Counted from the stretch's first letter, positions 37,109-48,836 are shown. The stretch is DNA of 64,000 bases from Sycon ciliatum (GCF_964019385.1 NC_088654.1:3734110-3798109), one strand, 5' to 3'. The notes: generated by a model not told the origin, from the letters alone. Translations and numbers: made by a program.

Positions 37109-37164
37109 GATCGCATCGGTCTTTTACTCGGCTTTTATTTCCTATATTGACCTCGTACTCAGTC

Positions 37165-37622
37165 GTGCCGGGATACCGTGGGCGGCCGCGGATCACGCTA
37201 CCGGTCCTGCTGAATCAAGACGCGGAGCGAGTCGGCTGCCGTCTGAGGACTCCAAGGGACTTGCAGCTGATGGCTCAGCGAGCACTGGATCGCCGTGAAT
37301 GGACATATCTGTGCAACGCAGTTACAGATGCGTACAAGGCAGAGTACTGGTGAAGGAAGCTGGCACTGCAATGGTTTGAGCTACATTCTTTGTTGTTGGT
37401 ACTCTGATTATCCGTATTATCCGTATTCACATGGCCTTGCCATTCATTCAGTATATTAATGTCATCAATAATGATATTCTTGTTTGTATTAGTTTATGTG
37501 ACACCATTTTCTATTTTTCTTTGCCTGCCTGCCTGCTGGTGGCCTTTTTTCGCATGGTTCGGTGCAAGCGAATTTGGGCGAGCCCATTGACGCGGGAGCA
37601 CAAATAATAATAATAATAATAA
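37165..37622 (+). mobile_element. 5'-truncated LINE with 9-bp TSD
   Basis: 458 bp ending in (AAT)n at about 37602-37622 and flanked by the perfect 9-bp duplication tactcagtc (37156-37164 and 37623-37631). The first 190 bases read as a C-terminal LINE-like peptide (Gly-Arg-Pro-Arg-x-Thr ... Asp-Arg-x-Glu-Trp) before a stop near 37352. Target duplication plus tail show a retrotransposed, truncated copy. Confidence 0.85.
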
Positions 37623-37705
37623 TACTCAGTCAATATTAGATACGTATAGCGTTAGTTGTAGTTCCTTGGTCTTTCTCTTTTGTATAAAGTAATAGAAGTA
37701 TTTAT

Positions 37706-38379
37706 TAGGGCTCAAACGGTCACGGTTTTACCCCCAAAGGTTAACTGCTAAGCTAACGGTCGGTTTAACGGTTATAACCTATACCTATACCTCCCTTGTA
37801 CGCTCTCCACTCTTTGTTGCTTACTCTGCTTGGCTTGCGCTGCCCGCTACTACGCGCAATGCCAGTACCCTGGACGCATTTAAATCTGCTCACTAGATTC
37901 ACCATCACCTGTCCCTCCCATGCTTCTCCGTCTTGACCATTACTTTTCTTCTTTTATTCACCATGGTTGGTTAACACCCACATCTCCCGTACTGGCTGAT
38001 TTTCTTCTCATGCCATGAGGTGTTGTCTATAATAATAATAATAATGTAAGCCACGGCAATCCTGCGGACTCTTTTTTAACCGTATATTTGACTATACTCA
38101 TTCAAAAAAATGTACCCTATTCAGTACAACGCACACATGTATATTCTCTTGCATGCTCATTCATACATACTCTCACACCAAGAGACCAGATATGACCGAG
38201 TTGACAGCCCAGAGATTGCGTACGCGTGCGACAGCCTGCGAAAGTGCATACTTTCCAACGACCTGATACTTGAAAAATTAACTGAAACGTTACTGCGTAA
38301 CCGTTATCTTTATCGGTTAACCGTTAATTCTTCGTAACCGGTCTGCAACCGGTTAATCGGACTAACTGTTTGAGCCCTA
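37706..38379. mobile_element. hAT-type MITE, copy 2, inverted and interrupted
   Basis: Same ends as 36180-36597, in opposite orientation, with its own perfect 8-bp duplication gtatttat (37698-37705 and 38380-38387). A roughly 260-bp insertion (about 37787-38046) splits it. The insertion ends in an (ATA)n tail and encodes a short LINE-like C-terminal peptide (Leu-Pro-Ala-x-x-Arg-Asn-Ala-x-Thr-Leu-x-x-Phe), so it is a 5'-truncated LINE. Confidence 0.93.
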
Positions 38380-38867
38380 GTATTTATTGTTAAATTTTTA
38401 TTTGGGTATACCCAACAGGCCTATGGCCTTCTTACAGGGTGCCCAAGGAGAAATTGTGAGCAGCTAGCGCGAAACGCAGGCAAGGTACGCTGGGATCGAA
38501 TGATAGTGGGTAGTGCATTATAGCGGCCAGCACCAAGAAATGAGAGACTGTAGAGGCCTTGCCTTCTTACTTCAGTCACGATATCTTCCGCTGATGATAG
38601 TGACATGAAAATCGATTCTGGAAATATTTTGACTTCCTTCTGACTTCAAGCATAATGATGACGGCACAGTTAGTTCTATTTTTTGTTTTATTTAACTTGT
38701 GCATGTAATACTGACTACTGTAGACATGAGAGCGCCTTTTATACTGTTCATAGCTTGAAGGGCTGAAATGGTGGTAGCGACATTTTTGTTTGTTTTTTGT
38801 TTATTTATTTAGAGTCGAAGAACAAACAGGCCAACTTGCCTAATTACTTCGGCGATGATTTCTTAGG

Positions 38868-39095
38868 AAAGGGCTTGCACCCAACACTGAAGGTCGCGCC
38901 TTTCCGCCAACTTGACTCGACACTTTACTGGCTCACGACCGCCCGATGATTCAGAGCACACGGGAGGTCCCTCGAACCGTCGACTCGCCAAAACGGCAAG
39001 AGAGCGCCACTCACTGCTCAATACACAGTGCTTCGGGGAAGCCAACTCTCAGCAGTTGAGCTTGATGAGCTGAGGAAGATTGTTCCTGAATAGCA
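38868..39095 (+). repeat. Interspersed repeat family X, copy 2
   Basis: Diverged copy of 35111-35335; shared blocks include tcaatacacagtgcttcggg and ctgaggaagattgttcctga. Confidence 0.75.
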
Positions 39096-39183
39096 CTACT
39101 TATAATTATAGTGCTCTTATGCAATCAACGGAATTCCGCCACCTTGCAGTTGATTTTCCCCGCTTCTCTCCTCATCAATCCCT

Positions 39184-39223
39184 ACTTGTCTTTGTACATA
39201 CAGACGTATGTACAAAGACAAGT
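39184..39223. repeat. 17-bp perfect-stem hairpin
   Basis: acttgtctttgtacata and its exact complement around the six-base loop cagacg. No T-run or gene end is attached, so no terminator role is claimed. Confidence 0.85.
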
Positions 39224-39559
39224 ACATGTACTAGTAGTAGTACTGTTCTTTCAATCAAATGAACCCCTCGATTGCCATACTGCCTGTGGGTCATTTCATA
39301 ATAGAATAATAAATATTATAATAGTGTACCGTTTGGCTCGTGATGTTCGTCGTACCGTACGTTCGTTCAGTAAAGACTTACGTGCAGTATTCCAGTCCGT
39401 TGGCTCGCTACAGGGTATGTTGGTGTCGTCATCGTCGTCTCGCCCTGAGTGCCCAAGGCAAGAGAAGTGTACCAGAGAAGAAGAAAGGACGAGGAAGGCC
39501 TGTTGAGTGTCGTGCCTGTGATGCCGGTATGTACGTATGTACATGTATGTATGTGTAGT

Positions 39560-39640
39560 ATGTATGTATGTATGTATAACTCATAATCACAAGGTGATCG
39601 TAGAGGCATTAATCAGCGAGAGAATTGTGAATGATGTCTC
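39560..39640. repeat. Short (ATGT)-tailed repeat, copy 1
   Basis: Follows (GTAT)n and shares about 80 bases (ataactcataatcacaagg... to gatgtctctgaatcca) with 40453-40539, where the target duplication can be seen. Confidence 0.75.
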
Positions 39641-40032
39641 TGAATCCAACTCTATCGTCGTATCCGTGAACCTATGTGCACGTAAAGGATATTCCACGGT
39701 TCCGAGGGGATTTTTTTTCAAATCCCCAAGGCGCGCTGCGCCGCGAGGATTATGAAAAATAATCCTCGCGTACACTGTGCAATATCCTGTATACTGTACA
39801 TTGTATACTGTAAAACCAGAAAGTATAACGACCAGGGAGTAGTAAAATACATTACTACTCCCTGCTAACGACCAAAACGTTTAACGTTTTTGTAATTTTG
39901 GCATGATTACGTGCAGAAAGTTTAACGATGGCTACCTGGCCAGTGGCCACCCATCTGTATAGGCATCTTTACACAGACATTTAGCCATAACGTATTTTTC
40001 AAATAACGAAAAAGAATTGGTCGTTAAAACGT

Positions 40033-40372
40033 TTAGCCCCTGGCGGATTATGCCGGCATAATATTTGGCATAATCTTGGGATCTCGTCAAAAAATTATGC
40101 TCCGGCATATTACGGATTCCAACGTGTAAGGTCGGCATAATCTTTCGGTTTAGACAAAAATTATGCTTAGGGGCACAATACAGCTTTGCCAGAAAGCCTG
40201 CAGATGTCTTTTTTTAATACCCCAGCTACGACTCCTTGCCATAGCCCTTGGCGGATTACGCCGGCATAATATTTGGCATAATCTTGGGATTTCGTCAACA
40301 AATTATGCTCCGGCATAATATACGAATTCCAACTTGTAAGGTCGGCATAATCTTTCGGTTTAGACAAAAAAA
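40033..40372. repeat. Two copies of a GGCGGATTATGCCGGCATAAT repeat
   Basis: Copies at 40033-40164 and 40246-40372 share nearly all of about 130 bp, with an inner palindrome around gccggcataat. Related pieces occur at 44346-44440 and 46549-46605. The ends contain inverted GGCGGATTATGC/GCATAATCCGCC motifs, so a MITE family is likely. Confidence 0.75.
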
Positions 40373-40452
40373 AATCTTCACGAGCGACTCCGCAATAAAA
40401 GTTTCAGTCTTTTCCTCAACTTTTCGGAGGAGCTCATTCAGATCGCCAATGT

Positions 40453-40539
40453 ATGTATGTATGTATGTATAACTCATAATCACAAGGTGATCGTAGAGGC
40501 AATAATCAGCGAGAGAATTGTGAATGATGTCTCTGAATC
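40453..40539 (-). mobile_element. Very short retroposed insertion with 14-bp TSD
   Basis: 87 bp flanked by a perfect 14-bp duplication cagatcgccaatgt (40439-40452 and 40540-40553). Read on the minus strand it ends in an (ATAC)n tail. A long target duplication plus a simple-repeat tail mark a retroposed, heavily 5'-truncated LINE or SINE end. Confidence 0.85.
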
Positions 40540-40674
40540 CAGATCGCCAATGTCGTTCAACAAAGGGGCTTCTTTTCTCACAGTTCCAGATCAAATGTTG
40601 GAGGGCCTTGATGACAGTTGTGGTTGCAAACAGTCGCTCTTCTGCTAGAGAGTCAGTCCAGTGGCTACTACCCG

Positions 40675-40770
40675 ACGGGTAGTGGAATCCGTTCCTGCCC
40701 GTCGTCAAGTGACGACGGGCAGTGGAATCCATTCCTGCCCGTCGTCACTTGACGACGAGCAGTGGATCCA
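40675..40770. repeat. Tandem palindromes of CTGCCCGTCGTCA type
   Basis: cctgcccgtcgtcaagtgac and its complement alternate, giving nested hairpins of 13-20 bp. Related cgacgggtag and cgacgagcag units flank them. Confidence 0.8.
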
Positions 40771-42039
40771 GTTCCATCACCTTTGAGCAGGCAGGACCGC
40801 GCTTTCCAGCCCGCGCTGTTTGATCTGTCATTGGTCAACTCCAAGGCGACAATCACGTGACATACGGGAATCATGGTTGTTGGTTCTCCCGACTTGGTTC
40901 CTTTCTTTTCTATCCGTCCTTCAGTTATTTACGTTTGCATTTTGTCTACTTCTAGCATTGTATGCTCAAGCCAGTCATTCTGTACAATCAATTCATGTTC
41001 TCTTTCTGTACACATGTGCCGCCGTGCATGTTTGGGTCGTATTCCTCTCACTCCTTCCTCATTGACATACTCAGAATACCTTTCATAACTTCCAGTACAG
41101 TGTTTTTGGACTGCGACGTGGCAAGCATACATTGTATTTCGAGCATATGTTGCTGCTTTTGGGTGATTTCGAAGGATATTTTGAAGCAAGTACTCCTGTC
41201 AGTGTTGTGCCTTGTTGTCGCACTATCTGACTGTATAATATCTCATTGCCTTGGGGGACTGTTTGTCATAACTCGTAACTTACTGGTCTTTTCTCATGAC
41301 ATGAATAAGACAAAAATCATTAAAAGCAGAGGAAAAAATAAGACTCGGATGGAGAGCCAAGGATTAAATTTAAAGGAAAGGACCAAAATGTTCAGGTCGT
41401 TGAAAGTCAGTTTCACATCAGTCAATATTGTGCTAATTGTTGTACCTTCTGACTACACACCATTTTACTTTTAACTGTTAGTGCTGGACAAAAACTACGG
41501 ATATTCATCATAATTTATACAAAAGAAAAAGACCAAGGAACTACACTCTCCATCTCAGTCCATTCCTGCACACCTAATCAGCCGTCTTTATCTATACGGC
41601 GACACGATCGTCGTGTGAAACTGCTGCTTGTTACCGCTGCTTATTGTCCATCTAAATTGTCATAGTCGAAGTACATGTACAGTGCTGTTTTACCGGGGCG
41701 TTCGGTTTTCATGATTCTTGTTCGCATAGCTTCCCCTTTTATTGATCTTCGCATCTTTTGAGCCACACAAGTTGTGTGGAATGTTGCTTTGCGTTCTTGA
41801 ATCGTGGTTTGACCGTATTGTCCCCTTCAAGACGAACAAATACGTACACAGTGTGGTATGAAACATTTGCACCGAAAGTGCCGAAAGTACCGAAAGTACC
41901 GAAAATAAAAAAGCACAACGAAAATTTGGGAAACTGCAGTAATTGGGTTTTTTCAACACGTGGTAATAGTCATGGCATGTTGAAGAAGAGGTTGTTGCGA
42001 CTTCGGCGATACCTTGGGAAATGGGTGACACATCCTACT

Positions 42040-42275
42040 TGAGAGATCGCGCCCTTCCTGCCGACTTGAATCTCGCTTGACTGGCTCACGACTGCCATCA
42101 AGAGCACAAGAGAAGTCCATCGAACCTTCCACTCGGCAAACCTGCAAGAAAGAAGGCACCACTCCCTGCTCAAGCAGGTCATACAGTTGGGAGTGGGGAG
42201 TTCTTGCAGGTTTGCCGAGTGAAGGTTCTAGGGATTTCGCGTGTGCTCAAGATGACAGTCGTAAGTCAGTCATGT
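42040..42275. repeat. Family X foldback pair
   Basis: A partial family X copy (42040-42177) is followed by an inverted partial copy (42190-42275) sharing gcaggtttgccgagtgaagg. The two arms could fold on each other. Confidence 0.75.
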
Positions 42276-42352
42276 TACAACAGCTAGAGTTGCTCACTAG
42301 CCACTAGTGATTAGAGTTGTTCGTCCACGAGATTTGCAAGTCCCAACTACGG

Positions 42353-42541
42353 TACAGTGGCCCCTCTATAATCCGGCAGCATTTGAGACAAGGGAAATCT
42401 GCTGGATTAGGGAGGGTACTAGATTAAAAAATCTGATTTACTGCTGCAATGTGCATGAAGAGGACATTTTGGCTACTGAAAATCGTGCTGGTTTGTCGGG
42501 TGCTGGATTATAAAGTGCTGGATTAGAGAGGGACGACTGTA
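42353..42541. mobile_element. MITE family B, copy 1
   Basis: 189 bp with ends tacagtggcccctctataat and its near complement (agagagggacgactgta). The TA boundary and ends resemble Tigger/pogo-derived MITEs. Confidence 0.9.
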
Positions 42542-43032
42542 CTAGCAAGAGTAAGTTGGCGTAGAACAAAAGCTATGCAAAGCCAAGTTCTTCTCCGCTT
42601 CACTTTGGAAGACAGTATAAGCACCCTTCGTACCTCGACATTGCCTTGGAGTGGAAGCAAATTCACTATGAGTTTTTCAAGTCGCTATAATCGATCTCGG
42701 AGTGATGACCGTCTATTCCCCATCACCACTTCAGCCTGCACTGCCTTCGGGAAGACATGTGTCACTCTCTTGCTCAACAGATTCCTATATCTAGATTTGG
42801 TTACCGTCAGGGAGTGAAATAGAGCTGCAAAACACCATAGCAATTGTTTTCTTTTTCAATTACACTGCTGAGCATGCACAGTATGGTGACCACTACGCAG
42901 TACGCACGTCATCAAGCCCAATGCCCAAACATGGAAGGTGTTATTTATGAAATTTGACACAGTTCCTCTTCTCTGATCGGCTCGAGACATAGCTCATCGG
43001 AATCAGTGCCCAATTCTCCCTCGGATAAGCCA

Positions 43033-43218
43033 TACCGATACTTTTCGGAGTATAGTGCGCACCTTTGTATAACGCGCACCCCCAATCTTCATTTGGGGTG
43101 CGCACTTCAATCTTCATTGAAGTACATGCATTTCATATTCGGAGCATAGTGCGCACCTGGAATTTAGGGCCTAAAATAGCACATCTAAAGTGCGCACTAT
43201 ACTCCGGAAAATACGGTA
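43033..43218. mobile_element. MITE family C, copy 2
   Basis: 186 bp, ends taccgatacttttcggagta and tactccggaaaatacggta. The interior agrees with 8946-9137 over most of its length. Confidence 0.88.
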
Positions 43219-43665
43219 CTTATTTTTGGCGGTCAGTTTCCCTTTAAAATTGAGGCACTTGTAGTTGTTCAGAGTTGTAGACGAAATTCAAGTTTGTAGA
43301 ACCGTACTAGTTTACGTGACATCAACAACATACGAGTTAGTATGGTTCTGCCAATTTCACTGCTTTTCGGGCAGAATCTGCCACCTTTTCGAGCATTATC
43401 CGCACACCCCTAACGAGTGGTACCATGCCACACTGTATGTAAGTGATCGGCCATTCAAGATGTTTTCGACACCGGTATGGACCCTGTCCGTAGTTGAATG
43501 TCAATACATGTCCGCCGCCATTTAAGGGAACGCTTGCCACTGGGAGAAGTTACTTGTGCTGTCTTCGGTCACAACGACTCTGGATAGAGCCCGGGGATAG
43601 AGCAGTGTCATGGCCACCTGCTGGCCTAGCTTTTCTTCCATAGTCCCAGTCACTGGTAAGATTAT

Positions 43666-43855
43666 TACAGTGGTCCCTCTATAATCCGGCACCATTTGTG
43701 CCACGAAAATCTGCTGGATTAGGGAGGGTGCTGGATTAACAAATCTGATTTACTGCTGCAATGTGCATGAAGAGGACATTTTGGCTACTGAAAATTGTGC
43801 TGGTTTATCGAGGGTGCTGGATTATAAAGTGCCGGATTAGAGAGGGACGACTGTA
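43666..43855. mobile_element. MITE family B, copy 2
   Basis: 190 bp, very similar to 42353-42541 including the inner gctggattagggagggt block, with the same terminal inverted repeats and TA flanks. Confidence 0.92.
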
Positions 43856-44227
43856 TATCTATTTTTTTTGGCCTCTTTTACGGGCAAATTAACACAATGG
43901 TTTAAAAATGCAATAAATCATACACTGGAGAAGAAATCAGAAAAATGCATGTGTTAAATAAAGAATTTCAAACCCAAACCAAAAGCAAACTTCAAATCAT
44001 TTTCTTTTATAAGATATCTACATTGAAACCTGGGTATACCCACTGATGTACATTGTACGTGTACATAATTGTATGTATAGTGTCATTGTTTTGCTCTAAT
44101 TGGTGCTTTTCTCCAATGTCATGCAGTCGTATTTATTCAGCTTTTATTTCTTGTGTACTTGCATACTGGTATTAGTTTAGTCCCACAACCTGCGATAAAA
44201 TGATCAGCTGTAGCACCTACTCCACTT

Positions 44228-44335
44228 TTATGTTTATGTATCTATGTCATTCGGATCTTCCCAAGCTGTACAATGTACTGTTGAGATACCGAATTCAAAT
44301 AAATCAATACCATACCAATACCATACCATGATGGT
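44228..44335 (+). repeat. 3' end of a retroelement, copy 2
   Basis: See 34890-35000. Here the tail is an (ATACC)n-like run at about 44310-44330. Confidence 0.7.
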
Positions 44336-44644
44336 GGTAGTAGGCACCGGCGGATTATGCCGGCATAATTATTGGCATAATTTGGTGGTTGAACATTTGG
44401 AGCATAATTTGGCATCCTCTCGGAGGTAGGAGCATAACTACACGATTATACCACAGTTCTAGTATGTAGGCTATACAATTGTGTACAATGCACCTGATCA
44501 GTGCTGGTGGTCTGCATGGTAAAGGGTTCGGAGGTCATGCAGATAGTGTTTTCAATGAAAAGCAGGGTAGAAATCAGGGCAATACAGTATTGTATGCTCG
44601 ATCTCGTCTTCTTCAAAGTCCTTTCTCACACTGACACAGTACGT

Positions 44645-45869
44645 TATGCCAGCAATGACGGGTCGGCCACCGCCTGGCACAGTGTTGAGGGAAGTACTAG
44701 CAATGCCCTGTCGTTTGGGTGGCCTGGGCCTGGTCAGCCCGATGACTTTGTGCGCCCAGTATGAGTCGTCTGTCGCCATCACAGCATCTCTCTCCCGGCG
44801 TATCAGATCGTGTTTCTGATATTGGGAATTCTCTGATTGGCATCCAGCGGGAGAAGGCGAAGAGGAAGAAGGAAGTGCGTCATAGCCAGGCGGAGTCGGC
44901 ACGGCGTATCAGCAATGATGCATCGGACGCCTTGCGACACACCATTGTCCTCGCCCGTGAACCTGGCGCCTCGAGTTGGCTGACTTGCCGTCCATTGAAA
45001 AAGTATGGCTTTTCACTGAGCAAAGCTGAGTTCATGGACGGCTTGTGCCTCCGTTATGGTTGGATGCCGCCGAGGTTACCAACTCATTGCTCTTGTGGAC
45101 GGGACAATGGTATTGACCATGCCTTGTCATGTCCCCTTGGTGGGTTTACCATTATCCGCCATAATGAGATCCGGGATGTGACAGCCTCTCTCCTTCAAGA
45201 GACCTGTCATAATGTCTCCATTGAGCCACTGCTGCAGCCACTCACTGGAGAGAGAATGAGATACAGGTCTGCTATTGTGGAGGTGCATGCGCGGCTTGAT
45301 GTAGCAGTCAGTGGTTTGTGGGGCAGTCGTTTTGAGCGTACTTTACTTGATATACGGGTTTTTAATCCTCATGCACGCTCAAATCGATCTGCACCACACA
45401 CCACTGTCTATCGGCGCCACGAAAAAGAAAAGCGACGATGTTATGAAGAGAGAGTGAGAGAGGTGGAGCATGCGACGTTCATGCCTGTTGTGCTGTCGGC
45501 AAGTGGTGGCATGGGAAGAGCGGCGACATCACTCTATCGCCGAATCGCGTTATTGAGAGCGGAAAGGAGGAAGGAGCAGTACTCCCACGTAATATCTTAC
45601 ATCAGATGCCGTCTCTCATTTGCCCTGTTGCGATCATGCATCATGTGTTTGCGGGGTTCAAGGGGTCTTTTCCGTGAGCGATCGGTTCGGCATCCGGAGT
45701 CTGCTGAGCTGGTTGTTGCTGAGGCCCAGGTTGCTCGCATGTGAGAATCTATAAATTGCAGCAGATTATTTTTATTATAAATACTGGACATGGATACTGT
45801 ACTCAGTGACTTTTTACATTTTACAGGCTACGTTTTATTGTTATTATTATTGTAAAGCTTTCCTTTTGA
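44645..45869 (+). pseudogene. Retroelement C-terminal region: zinc-knuckle plus endonuclease-like domain
   Basis: A first frame (about 44647-44815) reads Arg-Leu-Gly-Gly-Leu-Gly-Leu ... Tyr-Glu-Ser-Ser-Val-Ala-Ile-Thr, then shifts into the open frame 44761-45744. That frame has Cys-Ser-Cys-Gly ... His-Ala-Leu-Ser-Cys, Arg-His-Asn-Glu-Ile-Arg-Asp, then Arg-Leu-Asp ... Leu-Leu-Asp-Ile-Arg-Val. A CCHC knuckle, an RHN block and PD-(D/E)xK-like acids in this order resemble the restriction-like endonuclease end of R2/NeSL-type elements; the match is by pattern only. No RT block is seen upstream. The copy ends at an (AAAAC)n tail (45869-45906). Confidence 0.65.
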
Positions 45870-46935
45870 AAAAAAAACAAAAACAAAACAAAACAAAAAC
45901 AAAAACATGTAATGTAGCAGAAGATGCGAGTGAATCAGCCTTCATCAGATATCCCGGGGCGGACGAGATAGTGGCAGGTAGTCCGCAAAACTCCGTGTAC
46001 ATGTCATGAACCTGTATACAATGTATGTACATTACATTTGTACATTATGCATGTTACGAAGTCATGACCAGTCTGGATTTTAGCAGCCGTGATATGACTG
46101 CAGGCTATGGATACTGCTCTAAATTGATGTATAGTTGATGTTCGGTCATGATGGAAGGAGAAGTGGAGCTACGGGAGAGATGGGCTGACTATTCGCAGGG
46201 TGAGGGACTGAGGGTGACATCGGATGGACGAGTATGATGATTACGAAGACAGTTGAACATGATAATTTTCAAAGGTAACTCAAACTAATTTGGCAATGAA
46301 ATAACATACTGAAGTACAAAAGAAATCAAGTAATGAATAGAAGAAGTATTGTTTTCTCTTTTCCATGTTGATCTCTAACATGCATGGACACCTTGGTATG
46401 GAGATACTCATGTATTTTGTTGTACTTATGGCCACTTGCAACTTGCAAGTACGAAAAAGGCACAATTTCCCGAACTTTGAGGCTCCATAAGTACAACAAA
46501 GTGAATGTATATCCCCGGGTTCCAAAGCATATAGAGGATTTTACGAGCATAATGCGAGAATCCATGAAAGCATAATTCCATGATTTCGCGAGCATAATCC
46601 GCCGGAGCCCAGGTGGCAGTAACTGTTGACAGCTGACGAGCTGAGAGAAGGACGCCATGGGCAGAAGTTGGAAGAAAAGAAGTTGAGGTTTAAGTAGCTA
46701 GATGTAAATGACTACCAGGACGACATCCAGGAGCGATCAAAGAATACACGACGGACGTAAGGAGTAGTCTCCTAACCCCCTTAACATAATGAGGGTCAGA
46801 ACCGGGGGCGACACCCATATGGTTCAAATGGTCCGCAGGGACCGGGGCTCTGGCAACCGCGGAAGGTTGTACATGTAGTAAGGTCACAGTGTCCTCCACC
46901 TTGTTTCATGCTGTCAATCTAACAATATGCGTGAA

Positions 46936-48467
46936 CTATAACAAGGTTTGTGAGCGGTGTGCTATGGGTGAAGTTCCTGGCCTGTGGATGAGTCTCATCG
47001 GGAACTGTTGTAGATAATCCAGCCACCGTGTTCGTCGCCCATGGATCCCATCCATTGCCAGGCTGTTGATCCATTTGAGTGCTGCGTGTCGGTGATAAGG
47101 TCAAATGGCTGGCCGGAGAGATAGACCCTACACTTCTTGATGGCCAGGATCACTGCCAGCAGCTCACGGTCCGTGACAGGGTAGTTCCTCTCTGCCTGCG
47201 TCAATGTGTGGTGGAAGAACGCTACCGGCGCTAGATGCTTGCCGTCTCGTCGCTTTGCCAGCATTGCACCGGTACCGACGTCCGATGCATCCGTTACTAG
47301 TATGAACGGCCTCTTCATGTTCGGTAACTGCAAAACTGGTGCTGAGGCGACCTGTCGCTTTAGCGTCTCAAATGCTAAACTTGAGTTCTCACTCCATTGA
47401 AGCAGTGTGCTGCGAGGACCCTTCATCATTTCGTACAGCGGTTTTGCAATGGTCGCCATGCCTGGGATCCAGCGCTGAACGTATGAAAAGGCGCCCATAG
47501 CCTTCCGGAGCATAGTAACAGTTGTAGGCTTAGGTGTGCGGCGCAACGACTGAGTCCTGGCTTCGGAGATGCGCATTGTGCCTGCTGCTATCACGTTCCC
47601 AAGGAACTCCACCTCCCGCACACCGAAACAGCATTTGTCGGGGTTTAGCAGTACACCAGCCGACCTGAGTTTACTGAGCACCTCCCGCAACCGGCTCTTA
47701 TGCTCCGTCCAGCTGCGCCCCCATACCAGCACGTCGTCTAGGTAGCATAGCGCAGCCGTCCAATTGAGTTCGCCCAGAATCGCTGTCATCAGACGCTGAA
47801 AGGTCGCCGGGGCTCCCGACAGGCCAAACGGGATGCCCTGACCAGTCCATTCATACTGGCCATCCAGCGTGACGAAGGCAGTCTTGGCCGCATCCTCACG
47901 ACGCATGGGCATTTGATAGTAGCCGGGTTTCAAGTCAACCGTGGAGAAGAACTGCGCTTCAGTCAACTGATCCACCAAGTCGTCAATCAGAGGCAGTGGG
48001 TGATGCTGGGGATGACTGTCTGCGTTTAGCCTTCGGTAGTCCATTGCCAGTCTCAGTCGGCCATTCTTGCGCCGAGCGGCCACTATTGGAGCAGCCCATG
48101 GCGAAGTAGACTACCGGATCAGTCCCTGTTGAATGAGGTACTCTACTTCGTCCCGCACCTCCTTCCGTGCGTCCTGTGCCATCCTACGAGGTCTTGACCA
48201 CTGTGGTGCTGTATCACTCTTGAGGTGTATTTCATGCTGGATGCCAGTTCTTGCCGTCGGTAGCTGATCGCCTCCCGCCCAGAACACATCGCCATACCCG
48301 TTGACCAGCTCCTGAATCTCCTGCTTCTTGCTGTCCTGTAGGCTTTCATCCAGCTTGTACCCCGTTATCTGCCGCCTCGGCTCATCACTCTTCCCCGCCT
48401 CCATTTTGAGTTGGTGTTCATATTGTTGAGTTTGAGTGGGGGAGTGTGGGCGGTGTGCTATACACAT
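46936..48467 (-). pseudogene. Ty3/gypsy pol remnant: reverse transcriptase and RNase H
   Basis: Minus strand. The upstream half (48467-48111) reads to GLIR, then an in-frame TAG at 48110-48108, and continues in frame into STSPWAAPIV. RT blocks seen: RLAMDYRRLN, FFSTVDLKPGYYQ, FGLSGAPATFQRLM, the catalytic ALCYLDDVLV (about 47750) and EFLGNVI. The RNase H start (FILVTDASDVGTGAML) follows. A one-base deletion near 47088 shifts the frame; the other frame then continues ALKWINSLA ... RTRWLDYLQQF to a stop at 46938. No integrase, gag or LTRs are present. It is a truncated dead copy. Confidence 0.92.
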
Positions 48468-48717
48468 CTCCTACGTGACACTTGACACAATCATCATCAT
48501 ACTTTACACTATATGCATTAGCACCTGTATTGCTGTACTGGTATTTAGAGGGCTTCTGATTGTTGATGAAGGCAGAGTTATCCTGGACAATACAACCGTC
48601 TCAGGTTTATCTAATACTAGTTTTGAACTAGTATTGGGTTATAATATTGTGATTGTAAATCCAAATCCGTTGATCCCCGAGCTGCAGAGAGTGCTCAATG
48701 TCAGAGACAGAGCTTAG

Positions 48718-48836
48718 TACATGGCAGACTCAGCGGAGGACGTTCAGGTTGGTTGTTAGTTGTCTGATGATTGCCTAATGGCATGAAACTCAGAGTTACA
48801 ACCAACCTGAACGTCCTCCGCTGAGTCTGCTATGTA
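48718..48836. repeat. 119-bp palindrome carrying a hammerhead
   Basis: Outer arms from tacatggcagactcagcgg to its complement (ccgctgagtctgctatgta) pair almost perfectly for about 34 bp. They then continue into the stem I of HHR1. The element is thus one long RNA or DNA hairpin with a ribozyme core at its tip. Confidence 0.93.
48759..48802 (+). ncRNA. Hammerhead ribozyme fold (HHR1)
   Basis: Stem Ia GTTGT (48759-48763) pairs with ACAAC (48798-48802). Core CTGATGA is at 48764-48770, stem II TTGCC-TAAT-GGCAT follows, then GAAA (48785-48788), a short stem III closed by CTCAGAG, and cleavage triplet GTT (after 48797). A 7-base bulge (48752-48758) separates stem Ia from the long outer helix Ib (CAGGTTG with CAACCTG onward). 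A bulge at this place is where natural type I hammerheads make their tertiary contact with loop II. Stem II sequence differs from HHR2/HHR3 but pairing is kept. Confidence 0.83.

Noticed and set aside
39184-39223. Hairpin as a transcription terminator
   Set aside because: No T-run or gene end, and such terminators are bacterial.
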